From an uncultured Acidobacteriota bacterium (lineage in GTDB: Bacteria; Acidobacteriota; UBA6911; CAINFC01): a DNA stretch of 61,181 bases. The translations under genes and the position numbers were made by a program. The stretch covers positions 1 through 61,181 of the forward strand of contig CAINFC010000094.1 of the NCBI GenBank assembly GCA_903847975.1, given 5' to 3'. The stretch's first letter is position 1. Each line of letters opens with the position of its first letter. Below, in pieces: positions 1 to 8,814 of this stretch. A model generated the notes under the pieces. The model saw only the letters and a program-made list of their open reading frames with translations, did no database searches and was not told the DNA's origin.

Positions 1-60
1 CTCTATGGAAATCCCCTGCGGGGATTCCCACAGAGGCTTGGAAAAACCTACGGTTTTCCC
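1..60. repeat. two adjacent imperfect hairpins at window edge
   Basis: Positions 1-16 and 20-35 pair 14 of 16 around a 3-nt loop, and the two mismatches are G-U type. A second stem follows at 40-48 and 52-59 around TAC. Closely spaced hairpins like these often mark the end of an insertion sequence or a REP cluster, but the neighbouring element lies outside the window. From 61 to 435 I see no convincing gene; short frames there lack a ribosome site and family features. Confidence 0.5.
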
Positions 61-435
61 ACATTCCCACAGGCCCGGCGGCGGAGAGACACTACCTTAT
101 TTATTCTACTTTTCTGTCTTGACAATGGGGTACACCTCACAGAAAGTGGTCCCAATGCAAAATAGAAGAAAGGAGACCAGGAGCACCAGGAGTATGGAGC
201 GGAAGTGAATGGAATCCATGCTTATGCCAAAAAGACGAAAAATTATCCTGCTGCTGGAATCCTCCAAGGCACCCCAAAGAAACGAGGTTCGCCTTTCGTC
301 TATGGACCGTTTACATAACGAAAGCAAACCGACGCCTGCATGGCTCGAAAAGCAATGATCGGATCTATAAAGGTCCGTAGAAACAGTACTACCTTCGCAT
401 TGGCTTTGGGGCGCGGATATCAGTCTGCCGGCATC

Positions 436-840
436 CTACGCAGGCCTATGCCAAACCTTCTCAAGGATATCGGCAAGATCATTGAAACAGAAAGGCTTCT
501 GGATGACGTAAACACCATTGCAAAATCCTTTGTTGGGAGAAAGGAAGTCGCTTACATCGCCGGACATGAAAAGTATTTTCATCCCGGGTAAAAACAGCAG
601 AATTTTACCGGCGAGATCGCGCCCGCTCATTTCGGGCATGTGAACATCCGTCATTAAAAGGTGGATTTCGTCCGCATACTTCTTGGCAAGGCAGATAGCC
701 AGACTCGGTGTAAAGGCTCTTAAAACTTTATATCCCATATAACGGAGCATCGTCGCTGTCACTTCCATGATCGCCGGTTCGTCCTCCACAAGGAGAATGG
801 TCTTTTTATTGGGATCAACTGAGACCGTTAAATCAGCCAT
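436..840 (-). CDS. single-domain response regulator (CheY-like receiver)
   Basis: A stand-alone receiver of 134 aa with no output domain. It has the acidic pocket (LLVEDEP), the phospho-acceptor aspartate in MTDVHMPEMSG, and the conserved lysine followed by proline (VIQKPF). The start at 840 is chosen because GGAGG lies 11 nt upstream; an in-frame ATG at 885 has no such site. It probably receives phosphate from a hybrid or orphan kinase elsewhere and acts by protein-protein contact. The antiporter upstream on the same strand is 66 nt away and could be co-transcribed. Confidence 0.88.
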   Translation of the reverse strand: MADLTVSVDPNKKTILLVEDEPAIMEVTATMLRYMGYKVLRAFTPSLAICLAKKYADEIHLLMTDVHMPEMSGRDLAGKILLFLPGMKILFMSGDVSDFLSPNKGFCNGVYVIQKPFCFNDLADILEKVWHRPA

Positions 841-906
841 CGATAGCTTTTCCTCCTTTCGAACGCACCGAGGGATTGTCTTCATGGGTTTTACGTGCCG
901 AGGTCT

Positions 907-2265
907 TTACCTTCCCGTTCCTTGGAGTACATGCTTGCGAGCTAGGCTCCATTTTAGAGCCGGCGGGGTCGCCATAGTGGTTATCATTACCATGACCACC
1001 ACTGCCGAAAAGGTCGATCCATCGATAATGGGTTTTCCTCCAAAGGACAGAGCCAGGCCGACGTTGGCAAAAATAAGCCCGACTTCGCCTCGCGGAATCA
1101 TACCCAGACCGACAGTCAGACGGTCTACACCTTTTCCTAGCACCCCGAGGGAGCAGGCCTGCTTCCCGAGGATCGCAGCCAAGGTTAGCGCAATAGCCAG
1201 GCCGAAGACTCCCGGTTGCAGAAAAGATCGCAGGTCAGTGCGCAAACCCATCACTACAAAAAAAACGGGGACCAGAAAGGAAGAGATTGGGTGGATCAGA
1301 TCTTCCAGTCCGTGTTCCCCCCGATCCGTAAAATCGCGATAGTGAACGTTCTCCAGGATCAGACCGGCGGCAAAAGCCCCCACGATAGGAGCCAACCCGA
1401 TCTGACCGGATATCCAGGACAAGAGAAAACAAAAGGAGAGACCGGTGGCCAGAAGAACGCCATGGGCGCGAAGTCTGGATGCCAGGTTAAACAGCCTTCG
1501 GGACCACAGAACGCCAAGAAAAAGAGAGCCGAACAGGAATCCGACCGCTTTGGCTATCATGATCAGAATATCAACAGAGGTCATGGATCTGCCACCATTC
1601 GCGGCGGCAATCATTCCGGAAACCACGGCCAACACCACCAGTCCCAGAACGTCATCGATGACCGCAGCGCCCAGGATGATTCGAGCCGCCGCGCTTTGCG
1701 ATTGGCGGAGATCATTAAGTACCCGGGCGGTGATCCCTACGCTGGTGGCGGTCAGCGTGGCACCCAGAAAGACATGGACGTAAATGCTATGTCCCGGCAA
1801 AAGCCAGGCCCCTACCCCCCAGCCAAGCAGGAAGGGAGTGATGACCCCAAGAGTGGCAACCAGCAAGGAAGAGAATCCCACTTTCAGCATCTGGCCGACC
1901 GTGGATTCCAGCCCGACTTCAAAGAGAAGGATCAGCACCCCCAAACCGGCCAGAAGATCAAGAGAGGGATTTGTGCGCCACCCGTCGATGCTATGGAATC
2001 CCAGCAAGGACAAATTTCCGACTAGAACCCCACCCAGTAGTTCGCCCAACACGGCAGGTTGGCCGACCCGTACCGCCAATTCCCCTCCCAGCTTGGCAAC
2101 CAGAAGAATGATCACCAGCGGCAGAGCGATTTGGCTGACCGGGTCCTCATGTGCTTGGCTGCCTGGAACGGATGCCAGGAGGGTCTGCGGCCCCAGAAGT
2201 ATGACTCCCAAGGCGATTCGCTTTGCAATGGCCCGAGCGTTCATTGCGGGAAACCGATCCTGCAT
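907..2265 (-). CDS. CPA2-type cation/proton antiporter
   Basis: A polytopic inner-membrane exchanger of about 452 aa, with roughly 12-13 hydrophobic segments. The Asp-Asp pair in GAAVIDDVLGL is the hallmark of the NapA/KefB-like CPA2 family and binds the transported cation and protons. There is no C-terminal RCK/TrkA-N domain, so it is a Na+/H+ or K+/H+ antiporter without a Kef nucleotide gate. The start at 2265 lies 4 nt after the stop of the small membrane protein upstream, with GAGG immediately before it; an ATG at 2244 is the alternative. The pair appears translationally coupled. Cation specificity cannot be read from sequence. Confidence 0.88.
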   Translation of the reverse strand: MQDRFPAMNARAIAKRIALGVILLGPQTLLASVPGSQAHEDPVSQIALPLVIILLVAKLGGELAVRVGQPAVLGELLGGVLVGNLSLLGFHSIDGWRTNPSLDLLAGLGVLILLFEVGLESTVGQMLKVGFSSLLVATLGVITPFLLGWGVGAWLLPGHSIYVHVFLGATLTATSVGITARVLNDLRQSQSAAARIILGAAVIDDVLGLVVLAVVSGMIAAANGGRSMTSVDILIMIAKAVGFLFGSLFLGVLWSRRLFNLASRLRAHGVLLATGLSFCFLLSWISGQIGLAPIVGAFAAGLILENVHYRDFTDRGEHGLEDLIHPISSFLVPVFFVVMGLRTDLRSFLQPGVFGLAIALTLAAILGKQACSLGVLGKGVDRLTVGLGMIPRGEVGLIFANVGLALSFGGKPIIDGSTFSAVVVMVMITTMATPPALKWSLARKHVLQGTGR

Positions 2266-2269
2266 CGCC

Positions 2270-2629
2270 TCAAATCCAGCCGAGGGAAGAGACCCAATGG
2301 GCCAGAACCCAAAGACTTGTGGCAATCAGCACCAGCAGGACGGCATACCTTCGCCAGTCTGCCAGGGTAGCGGGCTTTTCATCCGAAGTTAATCCGTTAC
2401 ATTGGGTGATATCGATGTAACGAGCCAGTACCAAGCCGACAACGATTAAAAAGTAAGCAATATCTGTGAAAATGGGAGCGCTTTGCCTGACAATCAATCC
2501 CGCACAAATGAAAAGAGCCAGGTTACCGAATGCCATCCAGGTGAGCCGCAGAAATAAGGGCAAACAACCCGTGGATGGATTGGTGCGTTCTTGCGAATCC
2601 AGGGGTTCTGGGACGGACGATCTGGCCAT
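2270..2629 (-). CDS. small membrane protein, three TM segments
   Basis: About 119 aa, not assigned to a named family. After a short hydrophilic N-terminus there are three hydrophobic helices at about residues 30-48, 55-72 and 96-114. The ATG at 2629 has AGGAGG 5 nt upstream; a GTG at 2635 overlaps that site and is unlikely. It sits directly before the antiporter gene (4-nt gap), so it may be an accessory subunit or stability factor for the transporter. That role is inferred from position only. Confidence 0.65.
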   Translation of the reverse strand: MARSSVPEPLDSQERTNPSTGCLPLFLRLTWMAFGNLALFICAGLIVRQSAPIFTDIAYFLIVVGLVLARYIDITQCNGLTSDEKPATLADWRRYAVLLVLIATSLWVLAHWVSSLGWI

Positions 2630-2771
2630 AGCCACCTCCTCTTACCCGTGAATTTCCTTTTGGACACACGGGTAGGCGTTACCTTCGCAACGTCAAGGAT
2701 TCTGGATAGCGGCCCGACTACCCAAGTTTAGACCTGCATCGCTCCACTCTGGATCAATGCACCCTGATGAC

Positions 2772-2799
2772 ATTATAACATAGGGTCCGGTTCATCCAA
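2772..2799 (-). promoter_or_regulatory. sigma70-like promoter for the antiporter pair
   Basis: Read on the minus strand: TTGGAT, 16-nt spacer, then a perfect TATAAT. Transcription would start near 2765, giving a leader of about 135 nt before the start at 2629. The -10 is consensus; the -35 matches only partly. Confidence 0.45.
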
Positions 2800-2820
2800 C
2801 CCCAGGCACCTCTCGTTCGT

Positions 2821-3492
2821 TCACCTTTTGGTCTTTGCATGGAATTGCGACGGCGGTAGCGTTATGGAGGAATCCGGATGTTTGCGAACAACCAGGACGG
2901 AACAAGGCGCCATACGGATGGCCTGTTCCGCAACACTCCCCATCAGCAGTCGAGCCAGTCCGGTCCGTCCATTTGTTCCGATCACGACCAGCGCGGCATC
3001 CAACTGCTTGGCAAGTTCGACAATGGCAACCCCTGGCGGCATATTGGCAACACAGGTTTTCCCATCGTTGGTAAATTGCCGCATGGCCTCCCCTGGACGC
3101 CAATCCGCCTGCAGATGGGGGCGCTTTAATTCCATTGGAGAGATAATTCCGCCAGGGCAAATCAAGCCTGTTAACATATCGGGCGTATGCGGACGGGTCA
3201 AATCCAGGCTGTGCAACAAAGTCAGGGCCGATCCTCTGCAGCGGTACTCTTCCACCGCCTTTTCGATTACAGGCAGCGCCTTGTCCGAGAAATCGGTGGC
3301 CGCCAGCACTTTCTGATGGTGTTCCCCGTTTTTTACGAACAGGACCGTGCATTTTACTGCCCTCACGATGCGCTCAATGTCGTAATCCGGCGATTGCCCC
3401 ATTAACCCGGCTCGCGAGTGAAAAGGAAGGACCAGCAGGTCACATACCGTATGTTGGGCTTTTTCCACAATCAGGTTCGCACCAGATCCCAC
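2821..3492 (-). CDS. universal stress protein, second Usp domain (C-terminal part of a broken tandem Usp)
   Basis: About 223 aa from a GTG. Residues 1-55 resemble only the C-terminal half of a Usp fold (CDLLVLPFHSRAGL, then CTVLFVKNG). Residues 57-210 are a full Usp domain starting QKVLAATDFSDKA and ending in the ATP-binding pattern GTNGRTGLARLLMG followed by CSVLVV. Tandem Usp proteins are normally about 280-300 aa, so the first half-domain is missing here; its debris lies upstream in other frames. The GTG has no clear ribosome site, so expression is doubtful. The family binds ATP or AMP and responds to stress or growth arrest. Confidence 0.7.
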   Translation of the reverse strand: MGSGANLIVEKAQHTVCDLLVLPFHSRAGLMGQSPDYDIERIVRAVKCTVLFVKNGEHHQKVLAATDFSDKALPVIEKAVEEYRCRGSALTLLHSLDLTRPHTPDMLTGLICPGGIISPMELKRPHLQADWRPGEAMRQFTNDGKTCVANMPPGVAIVELAKQLDAALVVIGTNGRTGLARLLMGSVAEQAIRMAPCSVLVVRKHPDSSITLPPSQFHAKTKR

Positions 3493-3779
3493 ATCGCGTT
3501 GGAAAAGCTGAGAATTATGCCCCCAATCTCACATGCCGCTGATTTCGTTGTATTCCACACTTCCGGGATCCTCCCGGCAGAGCATTTACGAAACGGTCTT
3601 TTTCTGGCGTGCCGGCGCATGGGTTTGTCCGTAAAACCGTTCCACACGGAGATAAATCAGTCTGGAATTCTTCAGGCAAGGTTGTTTGCCTGCCGAATCG
3701 TTTCGCTTTCATCCAAACCGGAGAAGAGAAAACCAGGATTTTTCTGAAAAGCGATCCTGTTTGAACCCTTGGTTTCCAT
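3493..3779 (-). pseudogene. frameshifted remnant of the first Usp domain
   Basis: In three successive minus-strand frames the Usp N-terminal pattern can be followed: FRKILVFSS (about 3745-3720), LDESETIRQANNLA (about 3712-3670), then KNSRLIYLRVERF (about 3665-3625). At least two frameshifts and an in-frame TGA near 3530 separate it from the intact domain at 2821-3492. From about 3780 to 3923 nothing is recognisable. Confidence 0.55.
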
Positions 3780-3923
3780 ACGATCATTCGCATCATCTCA
3801 CCCGTTAAACATAATCGACATAGGCGGTCCAGGCACCTGACCTGCCCAGTATAGCTTGGCGATAAGGAGTATAAAATCCCGCGGACAGGGGAGATCTCGC
3901 CCTTCAAAGGGGAGCGTCAGGGG

Positions 3924-4574
3924 CTAATGAATGATGTTCTTCCGTACTGCGTAAAGTACGATTTCGGCGGTGTTGTGCAGATTCAACTTTTGCATCAGGT
4001 TGGTTCGGTGGGTTTCCACGGTATACACGCTGAGATTCAGGAGGCCGGCCACCTCCTTGTTCGATTTACCTTCAGCCAACAGTTGCAGTACTTCTTTTTC
4101 CCGTTCCGTCAACAGCTCGTAGGAATCCTCCATTCCTTTTTGACGCAATTGATTCACATAATCGTCCAGCAGACTATGGGCAATAGCGGCACTTAAAAAC
4201 CGCTTGCCTTTCCGAACGGAGCGTACGGCAGCATGCAGGTCGTTCTCCGCGGATTCTTTCAGCAGATATCCCTTGGCTCCGGCCGTCAGAGTTCTGAGGA
4301 TATACCCCACGTCGGAGTGCATACTAAGGACAATAACCCCAATATCCGGCGATCGTTTAATAATCTGGCTGGTAGCTTCTATCCCGTTCAGCCCCGGCAT
4401 GGAAATATCCATGATCACAATATCCGGCTGCAGTTCCTCCGCCAGTCGTACGGCTTCGCGACCATCGGCGGCTTCTCCGACAACCTTTGTGTCCGGATCC
4501 TGTTCCAGCATCAATCGTAATCCCTTCCGCACCACGCCATGATCGTCGGCAACCAATATCCGTGTAGCGCTCAT
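3924..4574 (-). CDS. NarL/FixJ-family response regulator
   Basis: 216 aa. The receiver domain (about 4-118) has the DDH acidic pair, phospho-acceptor Asp in IVIMDISMPG and the KESA lysine. A C-terminal LuxR-type helix-turn-helix (about 150-212) carries LTEREKEVLQLLAEGKSNKEVA. It is the DNA-binding output partner of the adjacent histidine kinase: the two genes overlap by 4 nt (ATGA at 4571-4574), typical of a coupled pair. Target genes are not evident from the window. Confidence 0.95.
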   Translation of the reverse strand: MSATRILVADDHGVVRKGLRLMLEQDPDTKVVGEAADGREAVRLAEELQPDIVIMDISMPGLNGIEATSQIIKRSPDIGVIVLSMHSDVGYILRTLTAGAKGYLLKESAENDLHAAVRSVRKGKRFLSAAIAHSLLDDYVNQLRQKGMEDSYELLTEREKEVLQLLAEGKSNKEVAGLLNLSVYTVETHRTNLMQKLNLHNTAEIVLYAVRKNIIH

Positions 4575-5959
4575 TGCTTTTCCTCCGGTGGGATGGGAAT
4601 TTCCACACGAATTAAAGTTCCCTTCCCGGGTTGTGATTCGCAGAACATTTTGCCGCCGATTTCCCGAACCCGTTCTTCAATGCCGATCAGGCCGATCCCA
4701 TGGCGGACGGGAATGTCTGCTTCCATGCCGATCCCGTCGTCCTGCACGACGACGGAGACACGGGAGGGGTTCCCATGGAGAACCACCCTGACCCGATTCG
4801 CCTTCGCATGCCTTGCGCAGTTTGTCAAGGCCTCCTGGACCACACGGTAAACGCAGGTCCGGTGGGCCTCCGGGAGATGGTCCAGGACCCCGTCGAATTC
4901 ATTGGTAACCGACAAACCGCTGCGCCTTGAAAAATCCCGCGACAACCACTCCAGGGCTGGCTCAAGGCCCAGGTCATCGAGCATCGAAGGGCGCAGGCCC
5001 ATGGACATATCACGTACCAGTCGAAGCGTCTGTTCCGTCAGATGCTTGATTTCTCCCAGAGCTTCATCGAATTGTTCGACGGAACCGTTTCGTAATTGGG
5101 CCAAGCCTCCCAATCCTAACCGCATGGCGGTCAGGACTTGCCCGACCTGGTCGTGGAGATCGCGGGAGATTGCTTTTCGTTCCTCTTCCTGTGCCTTGAC
5201 AAGGCGTTGGGATAAAAGCCTCATCTCCCTTTCCGCCGATTCCGCCCGATGAAACTCTTCTTTTGTACGCCGCTCCAGGCGTGCAATTCGGTAGATACTG
5301 CCTCCGGCAACGAGCAAACCGGCAAGCAGCGAGAGAATCATCAGCCGGATCAGATAACCTCCGAAATCCTCCTGTTGCCCGCGCAGACGTTGTACCTGAC
5401 GCTCAAAGTTGAAAACGTTCAATTCCTGGATTTCTTTGGCCAAACCAAGCACTCTCTCCCGCCGGGGCATTACGGTATTTCTTAAAAAGGAGCTGCTGTT
5501 GGCTTGTTTTTCTTTGACGGTCCAGCCAAAGATGGGATCCAGAGCGGCCATACGGGCATTCAATTCCCTTCGAAACTGGGTGATTGCTGTTGCATCGGAC
5601 TTGCCAAACCGGCGTTCCAGCGAATCCAGATTTGTGGAAATGTCCGCATGGCTGCGAGCCAATTCCTGTCGGATCGAGATGGCTCCAAACAGGGAGGTGT
5701 CCAGAAGGTAGTCCCGAACCAGAATGCTGGAAAGGTAAATATCGGTCCGGATAGAAGCCAGCAACTCATCGGTTTTTCGAAACTCATTGTGAGTTTTGGA
5801 CATTTCCCCAAATATCTTCGTGGCCTGATGGTAGGTGCTGAAGGTGATAAATACAATCAGTATCAGCAATCCGCCAAAGCCGATCAGCAGCGGCGACCAG
5901 CGGTGGGAAGGTGTGGTAACGTTTGCCCGGGCTGCCTCTGCTTGCTCAATGGTGTTCAT
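4571..5959 (-). CDS. membrane sensor histidine kinase (HisKA_3/NarX type)
   Basis: About 462 aa. A TM helix (about 22-42), a periplasmic four-helix-bundle-like region with CHASE3 character (about 45-195), a second TM (about 205-225), a short coiled linker, then the HisKA_3 dimerisation helix with phospho-acceptor His in SRDLHDQVGQVLTAMR, and a HATPase_c domain (ALTNCARHA N-box, DDGIGM G1). It autophosphorylates and passes phosphate to the regulator encoded next. ATG at 5959 is preferred; a GTG at 5980 has AAAGG only 2 nt away. The signal sensed is unknown. Confidence 0.9.
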   Translation of the reverse strand: MNTIEQAEAARANVTTPSHRWSPLLIGFGGLLILIVFITFSTYHQATKIFGEMSKTHNEFRKTDELLASIRTDIYLSSILVRDYLLDTSLFGAISIRQELARSHADISTNLDSLERRFGKSDATAITQFRRELNARMAALDPIFGWTVKEKQANSSSFLRNTVMPRRERVLGLAKEIQELNVFNFERQVQRLRGQQEDFGGYLIRLMILSLLAGLLVAGGSIYRIARLERRTKEEFHRAESAEREMRLLSQRLVKAQEEERKAISRDLHDQVGQVLTAMRLGLGGLAQLRNGSVEQFDEALGEIKHLTEQTLRLVRDMSMGLRPSMLDDLGLEPALEWLSRDFSRRSGLSVTNEFDGVLDHLPEAHRTCVYRVVQEALTNCARHAKANRVRVVLHGNPSRVSVVVQDDGIGMEADIPVRHGIGLIGIEERVREIGGKMFCESQPGKGTLIRVEIPIPPEEKQ

Positions 5960-6047
5960 AGAAAAGATCCGATCCGGCACTACCTTTCTGTATTGTAGGG
6001 TGTTTTTCTCCGATGGTCTATCCCCCGAGTGGTACCTGACTTGGCCG

Positions 6048-6200
6048 TTACAAATGGTCCCAGGAGGATGTTGCGGATGGGGTCTCTTCCTCCAGGGGCT
6101 TCTTTTTCAGGCATCGGTTCAACAAATAAAAATTCACAGTTTCCCGGGCACCCAGACCAAGGGCCAGACTGATGGCGATCGCCACGCTGCCAATATTAGA
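6048..6200 (-). pseudogene. C-terminal remnant of a TM-helix/MscS-like membrane protein
   Basis: On the minus strand an open stretch from about 6200 to the TAA at 6048 reads NIGSVAIAISLALGLGARE and then a basic tail and acidic end. The LALGLGARE pattern is typical of the conserved TM-helix repeat found in mechanosensitive-channel-like proteins. No start and no upstream half exist; it abuts the glycosyltransferase remnant at about 6195-6199. Confidence 0.5.
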
Positions 6201-6442
6201 TGTGGACCGTCTCATTGTACCGAAAGAACCTCCTCCCGGGTTCGATCCGTCGATCCCCCATCCGAGTTTACAATGACGCTTTTGTACTGTGGATAGTATT
6301 TATACAAGCCCGCCTGCGTTGCCCGGACGACATGGGCTATAGTGCGGGCATTGTGGAAGCTGGAAATACCGACCACCATATCCGCCTGTTGTGGTGCATC
6401 TCCATCCCTGGCGGCACCGGCCGGCATTGCCGACAGGTTCAT
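6199..6442 (-). pseudogene. N-terminal remnant of a family 2 glycosyltransferase
   Basis: The frame starts at ATG 6442, overlapping the stop of the upstream glycosyltransferase gene by 4 nt, and runs 76 aa to a TGA at 6212. It contains the GT-A entry motif VVGISSFHNARTI and the nucleotide-binding VNSDGGSTDRT. A one-base shift lets the homology continue as NETVHI to about 6199, where it stops abruptly. A complete enzyme of this type would be about 350-400 aa, so more than three quarters is lost. Confidence 0.7.
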
Positions 6443-7695
6443 GCCGAAAGCCTCATCGGCTCAAGGATGCTCTTCGAAGCGGCTGAGATGGCCTCGTCCT
6501 GGGCAATAGCCTCTTTGAGCAAATCAAAAAAATTCGGTACTGCCGCCAGGACCCGATTCCAGTTGGGGATCAAGGGCAGTCCATCCGCCTTTTGCAGGAA
6601 ATCGCCGGCTGCGGAGCTCAGGCTTCGGGCGAAAACTTCTACCGCCAACTCCTCGCTGTGCCGGTCGAAGGGGAGATCGTTAAGGACCGCATCCGCGTAA
6701 TAGCGGGAAATGGCATCCTCGGCATTGCGAACATAGCGGATCATCAGGCTCCGTAAATGATCCGAGGAAAACACCACACCTTCTGCGGCCAGGGTCCGCA
6801 AAAGGGACCTGGCAACGTCGTAGGTCATGCGCTGGAGTCCGCGATGGGGTGAAGCGGAAGTGAGGTCCTGATGTTTGTGATCGTAACGATCGGCAATGTC
6901 CACCTGGCAAATGCGGGCCAACGAACAATTCCGATATACTTCCGCCAGCACACCCATTTCCAGACCCCAGTCCGCGGGAATGCGGATTGTGCGCGCCAGG
7001 TAGGAATTCATGGCGAATTCCCCGGCCAGCACATATCGAAAACTGTCCACGAAACGAAGAAACGGGATTTCCGGAGTCAGGTCCTGTATGGCCCGAACCA
7101 TGGGGGTAACGAAGAGCCGGGTAACCCTTCCGTTCATCTGGGTGCTGATACGGGCATAGTAACCTTTGCAGAACCAGAAGCCCAGGTTGCGGTTTACCAC
7201 CGGGTAGCAAAGGCGTACCAGCAGTTCCGGATTATAATTTAAGACGTCACAGTCGTGCAGGGCAAAAACATCACAGTCTGCTTTCGCCAGCAGATAGCCA
7301 AAAGCCAGCCAGCAACCTCTTCCCTTGCCCTGAGGTCCGACGGAAAGTCCGTTGGCTTCCAGCAACCGGAACAGGTTCTGAATGCGCACGCCATCCTCCC
7401 ACAGGATGGTCACCGGGATCTGAAAGTCAGCGAATGCCTGGCGGGCCTGCAGGTATTGCTCCTGACTGGCGCTGTCCAGCGACAGAACGATTCGCCGTAA
7501 AAATCGAACCCGCCGCAGCTGTTCGATGATTTTAGGCATCGCCGGACCTTCAAATTCCGAATAGAGGGCCGGTAATACCAGTCCGATCGGGGAAGTTTCA
7601 GCCAGTTCTTCCAACCCCTTCTCCATATGGGCCCGGCCATTCTTGCTGAGCCGATGCAAGGTGGTGATCAGTCCATTTTGAAAAAAGTCAGCCAT
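6439..7695 (-). CDS. glucosyl-3-phosphoglycerate synthase-like glycosyltransferase
   Basis: 418 aa, cytoplasmic, GT-A fold. It resembles GpgS-type enzymes that move glucose or mannose from a nucleotide sugar to 3-phosphoglycerate in making glucosyl- or mannosylglycerate. Visible elements are the N-terminal VLPALYSEFEGPAM, the nucleotide/metal motif FALHDCDV, and the downstream DWGLEMGVLAEV and DRYDHKHQDL blocks expected in this family. GGAGG lies 9 nt before ATG 7695. The next gene in the operon is a broken glycosyltransferase, so the original pathway may no longer be complete. Acceptor identity is inference. Confidence 0.75.
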   Translation of the reverse strand: MADFFQNGLITTLHRLSKNGRAHMEKGLEELAETSPIGLVLPALYSEFEGPAMPKIIEQLRRVRFLRRIVLSLDSASQEQYLQARQAFADFQIPVTILWEDGVRIQNLFRLLEANGLSVGPQGKGRGCWLAFGYLLAKADCDVFALHDCDVLNYNPELLVRLCYPVVNRNLGFWFCKGYYARISTQMNGRVTRLFVTPMVRAIQDLTPEIPFLRFVDSFRYVLAGEFAMNSYLARTIRIPADWGLEMGVLAEVYRNCSLARICQVDIADRYDHKHQDLTSASPHRGLQRMTYDVARSLLRTLAAEGVVFSSDHLRSLMIRYVRNAEDAISRYYADAVLNDLPFDRHSEELAVEVFARSLSSAAGDFLQKADGLPLIPNWNRVLAAVPNFFDLLKEAIAQDEAISAASKSILEPMRLSA

Positions 7696-8193
7696 GGTTT
7701 TAGTCCTCCATGGCCTAAGAGTAAGAAAATTATCAGAGCAGAGGAATACGGTCGAAAGGGGATAAAGTCAGAAGTTTTCCAGTAGATTCCTTACCCCATA
7801 TGAATGGGGAGGATCGGCAGATTTTTCTCCTGACCAATCCTGTGACGGAAAAAGCAGATTATCTCTCCTTCGAAGCATTGGTCCGGATTCCGCTCCCCCA
7901 CACGGATATCAATTGTTTATGGTCTGAACTCCTGAATCCGTTCTCCGGTCCGGATGCACAGGTATATGGTCGTTAGCTCTGCCTGTCTGGTGGGTGTACC
8001 CATCATGGCACCCCAAATGGTGCAACCGGCGCAATACGATGTTTTTCCACACCCTTCCGGAAGGTAAGAATATTCGCACTCGAAAACGTTCCCGCCGGGA
8101 AATTCGGCAATCTGTCCTCTTTTTGAAGCAACCTTCTGGTTTGATTGTTCGCCTGGTTAAGCAGATCAGCATTGTCGTCGCTGACAATGAGAA
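7696..8193. other. gene-poor stretch
   Basis: About 500 nt between the glycosyltransferase start and the TMEM175-like fragment. Open frames here show no family pattern and no ribosome site. Weak N-terminal TMEM175 similarity may extend leftward to about 8145 with frameshifts. Confidence 0.5.
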
Positions 8194-8478
8194 ATGAAGG
8201 TCCCCTCCGGTGGCGAGTTGATTGCCCTGCAACCAATTCTGCCGGTATTCCCGAGTTATCTGCTCAGCTTTGTCTACATCGGCATTTACTGGAACAATCA
8301 CCACCACATGCTGCATACCGTAAGTCATGTATCCGGTGCGATCCTCTGGGCAAACCTTCATCTTCTCTTCTGGCTGTCCCTTTTTCCTTTCGCTTTAATG
8401 TGGCTCATTCCTGACCGGCGCATCGGACGGGTGCTTGGGGAAAACTCTTCCCTTCCCGTCGACAGGATCGGCGAGTGA
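8194..8478 (+). pseudogene. truncated TMEM175/DUF1211-family channel remnant
   Basis: 94 codons. The middle matches the DUF1211/TMEM175 family: a TM helix with SYLLSFVYIGIYWNNHHHML, then LWANLHLLFWLSLFPFALM. The first TM helix with its FSDGVFAI-type selectivity sequence is absent or scrambled in other frames upstream (8145-8193), and the frame degenerates after GEN near 8445. Intact bacterial members are about 190-220 aa with six TM helices. Probably non-functional. Confidence 0.7.
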
Positions 8479-8814
8479 CCCTGGCCTTGCCTGGACATCC
8501 TGGCCCGGCAGCCGATTCCGGCTTTCCCGCATCTCCCCGGTGATGGTCTGCCGCTTCCCCCGGCCGCGCCGGGGCCGGGAGGCGCGGCGATGCGGTCAGG
8601 GCACAGAGTAGACGTCCGGATCCCGCCCGTTGGCCACCTTCCCCGAATAGATTTCCCGCCGAAGGTTTTCCTCCGCAGGACCCCGGAAATGCGGAGGACC
8701 ATCGACGGCGTTTTCCGGCCCCGACGGCTCCTTCCACCTCTGCCTCCCCTCGACTCCCAACCGCTCCTGCTGCTTTTTACCCATAAGCTTCGGCAGAAGC
8801 GTCGGGAACTGCTT
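8479..8814. other. GC-rich stretch without recognisable gene
   Basis: 336 nt. Several overlapping open frames occur on both strands, as expected at this GC content. None shows a family motif or a Shine-Dalgarno start. It may be debris of a further lost gene. Confidence 0.4.

Noticed and set aside
106-327. 73-aa minus-strand frame with a hydrophobic stretch
   Set aside because: No ribosome site, no family similarity and odd codon use; considered chance.
8596-8784. 62-aa minus-strand frame in the GC-rich stretch
   Set aside because: Low-complexity charged sequence without a recognisable fold; other frames are equally open.
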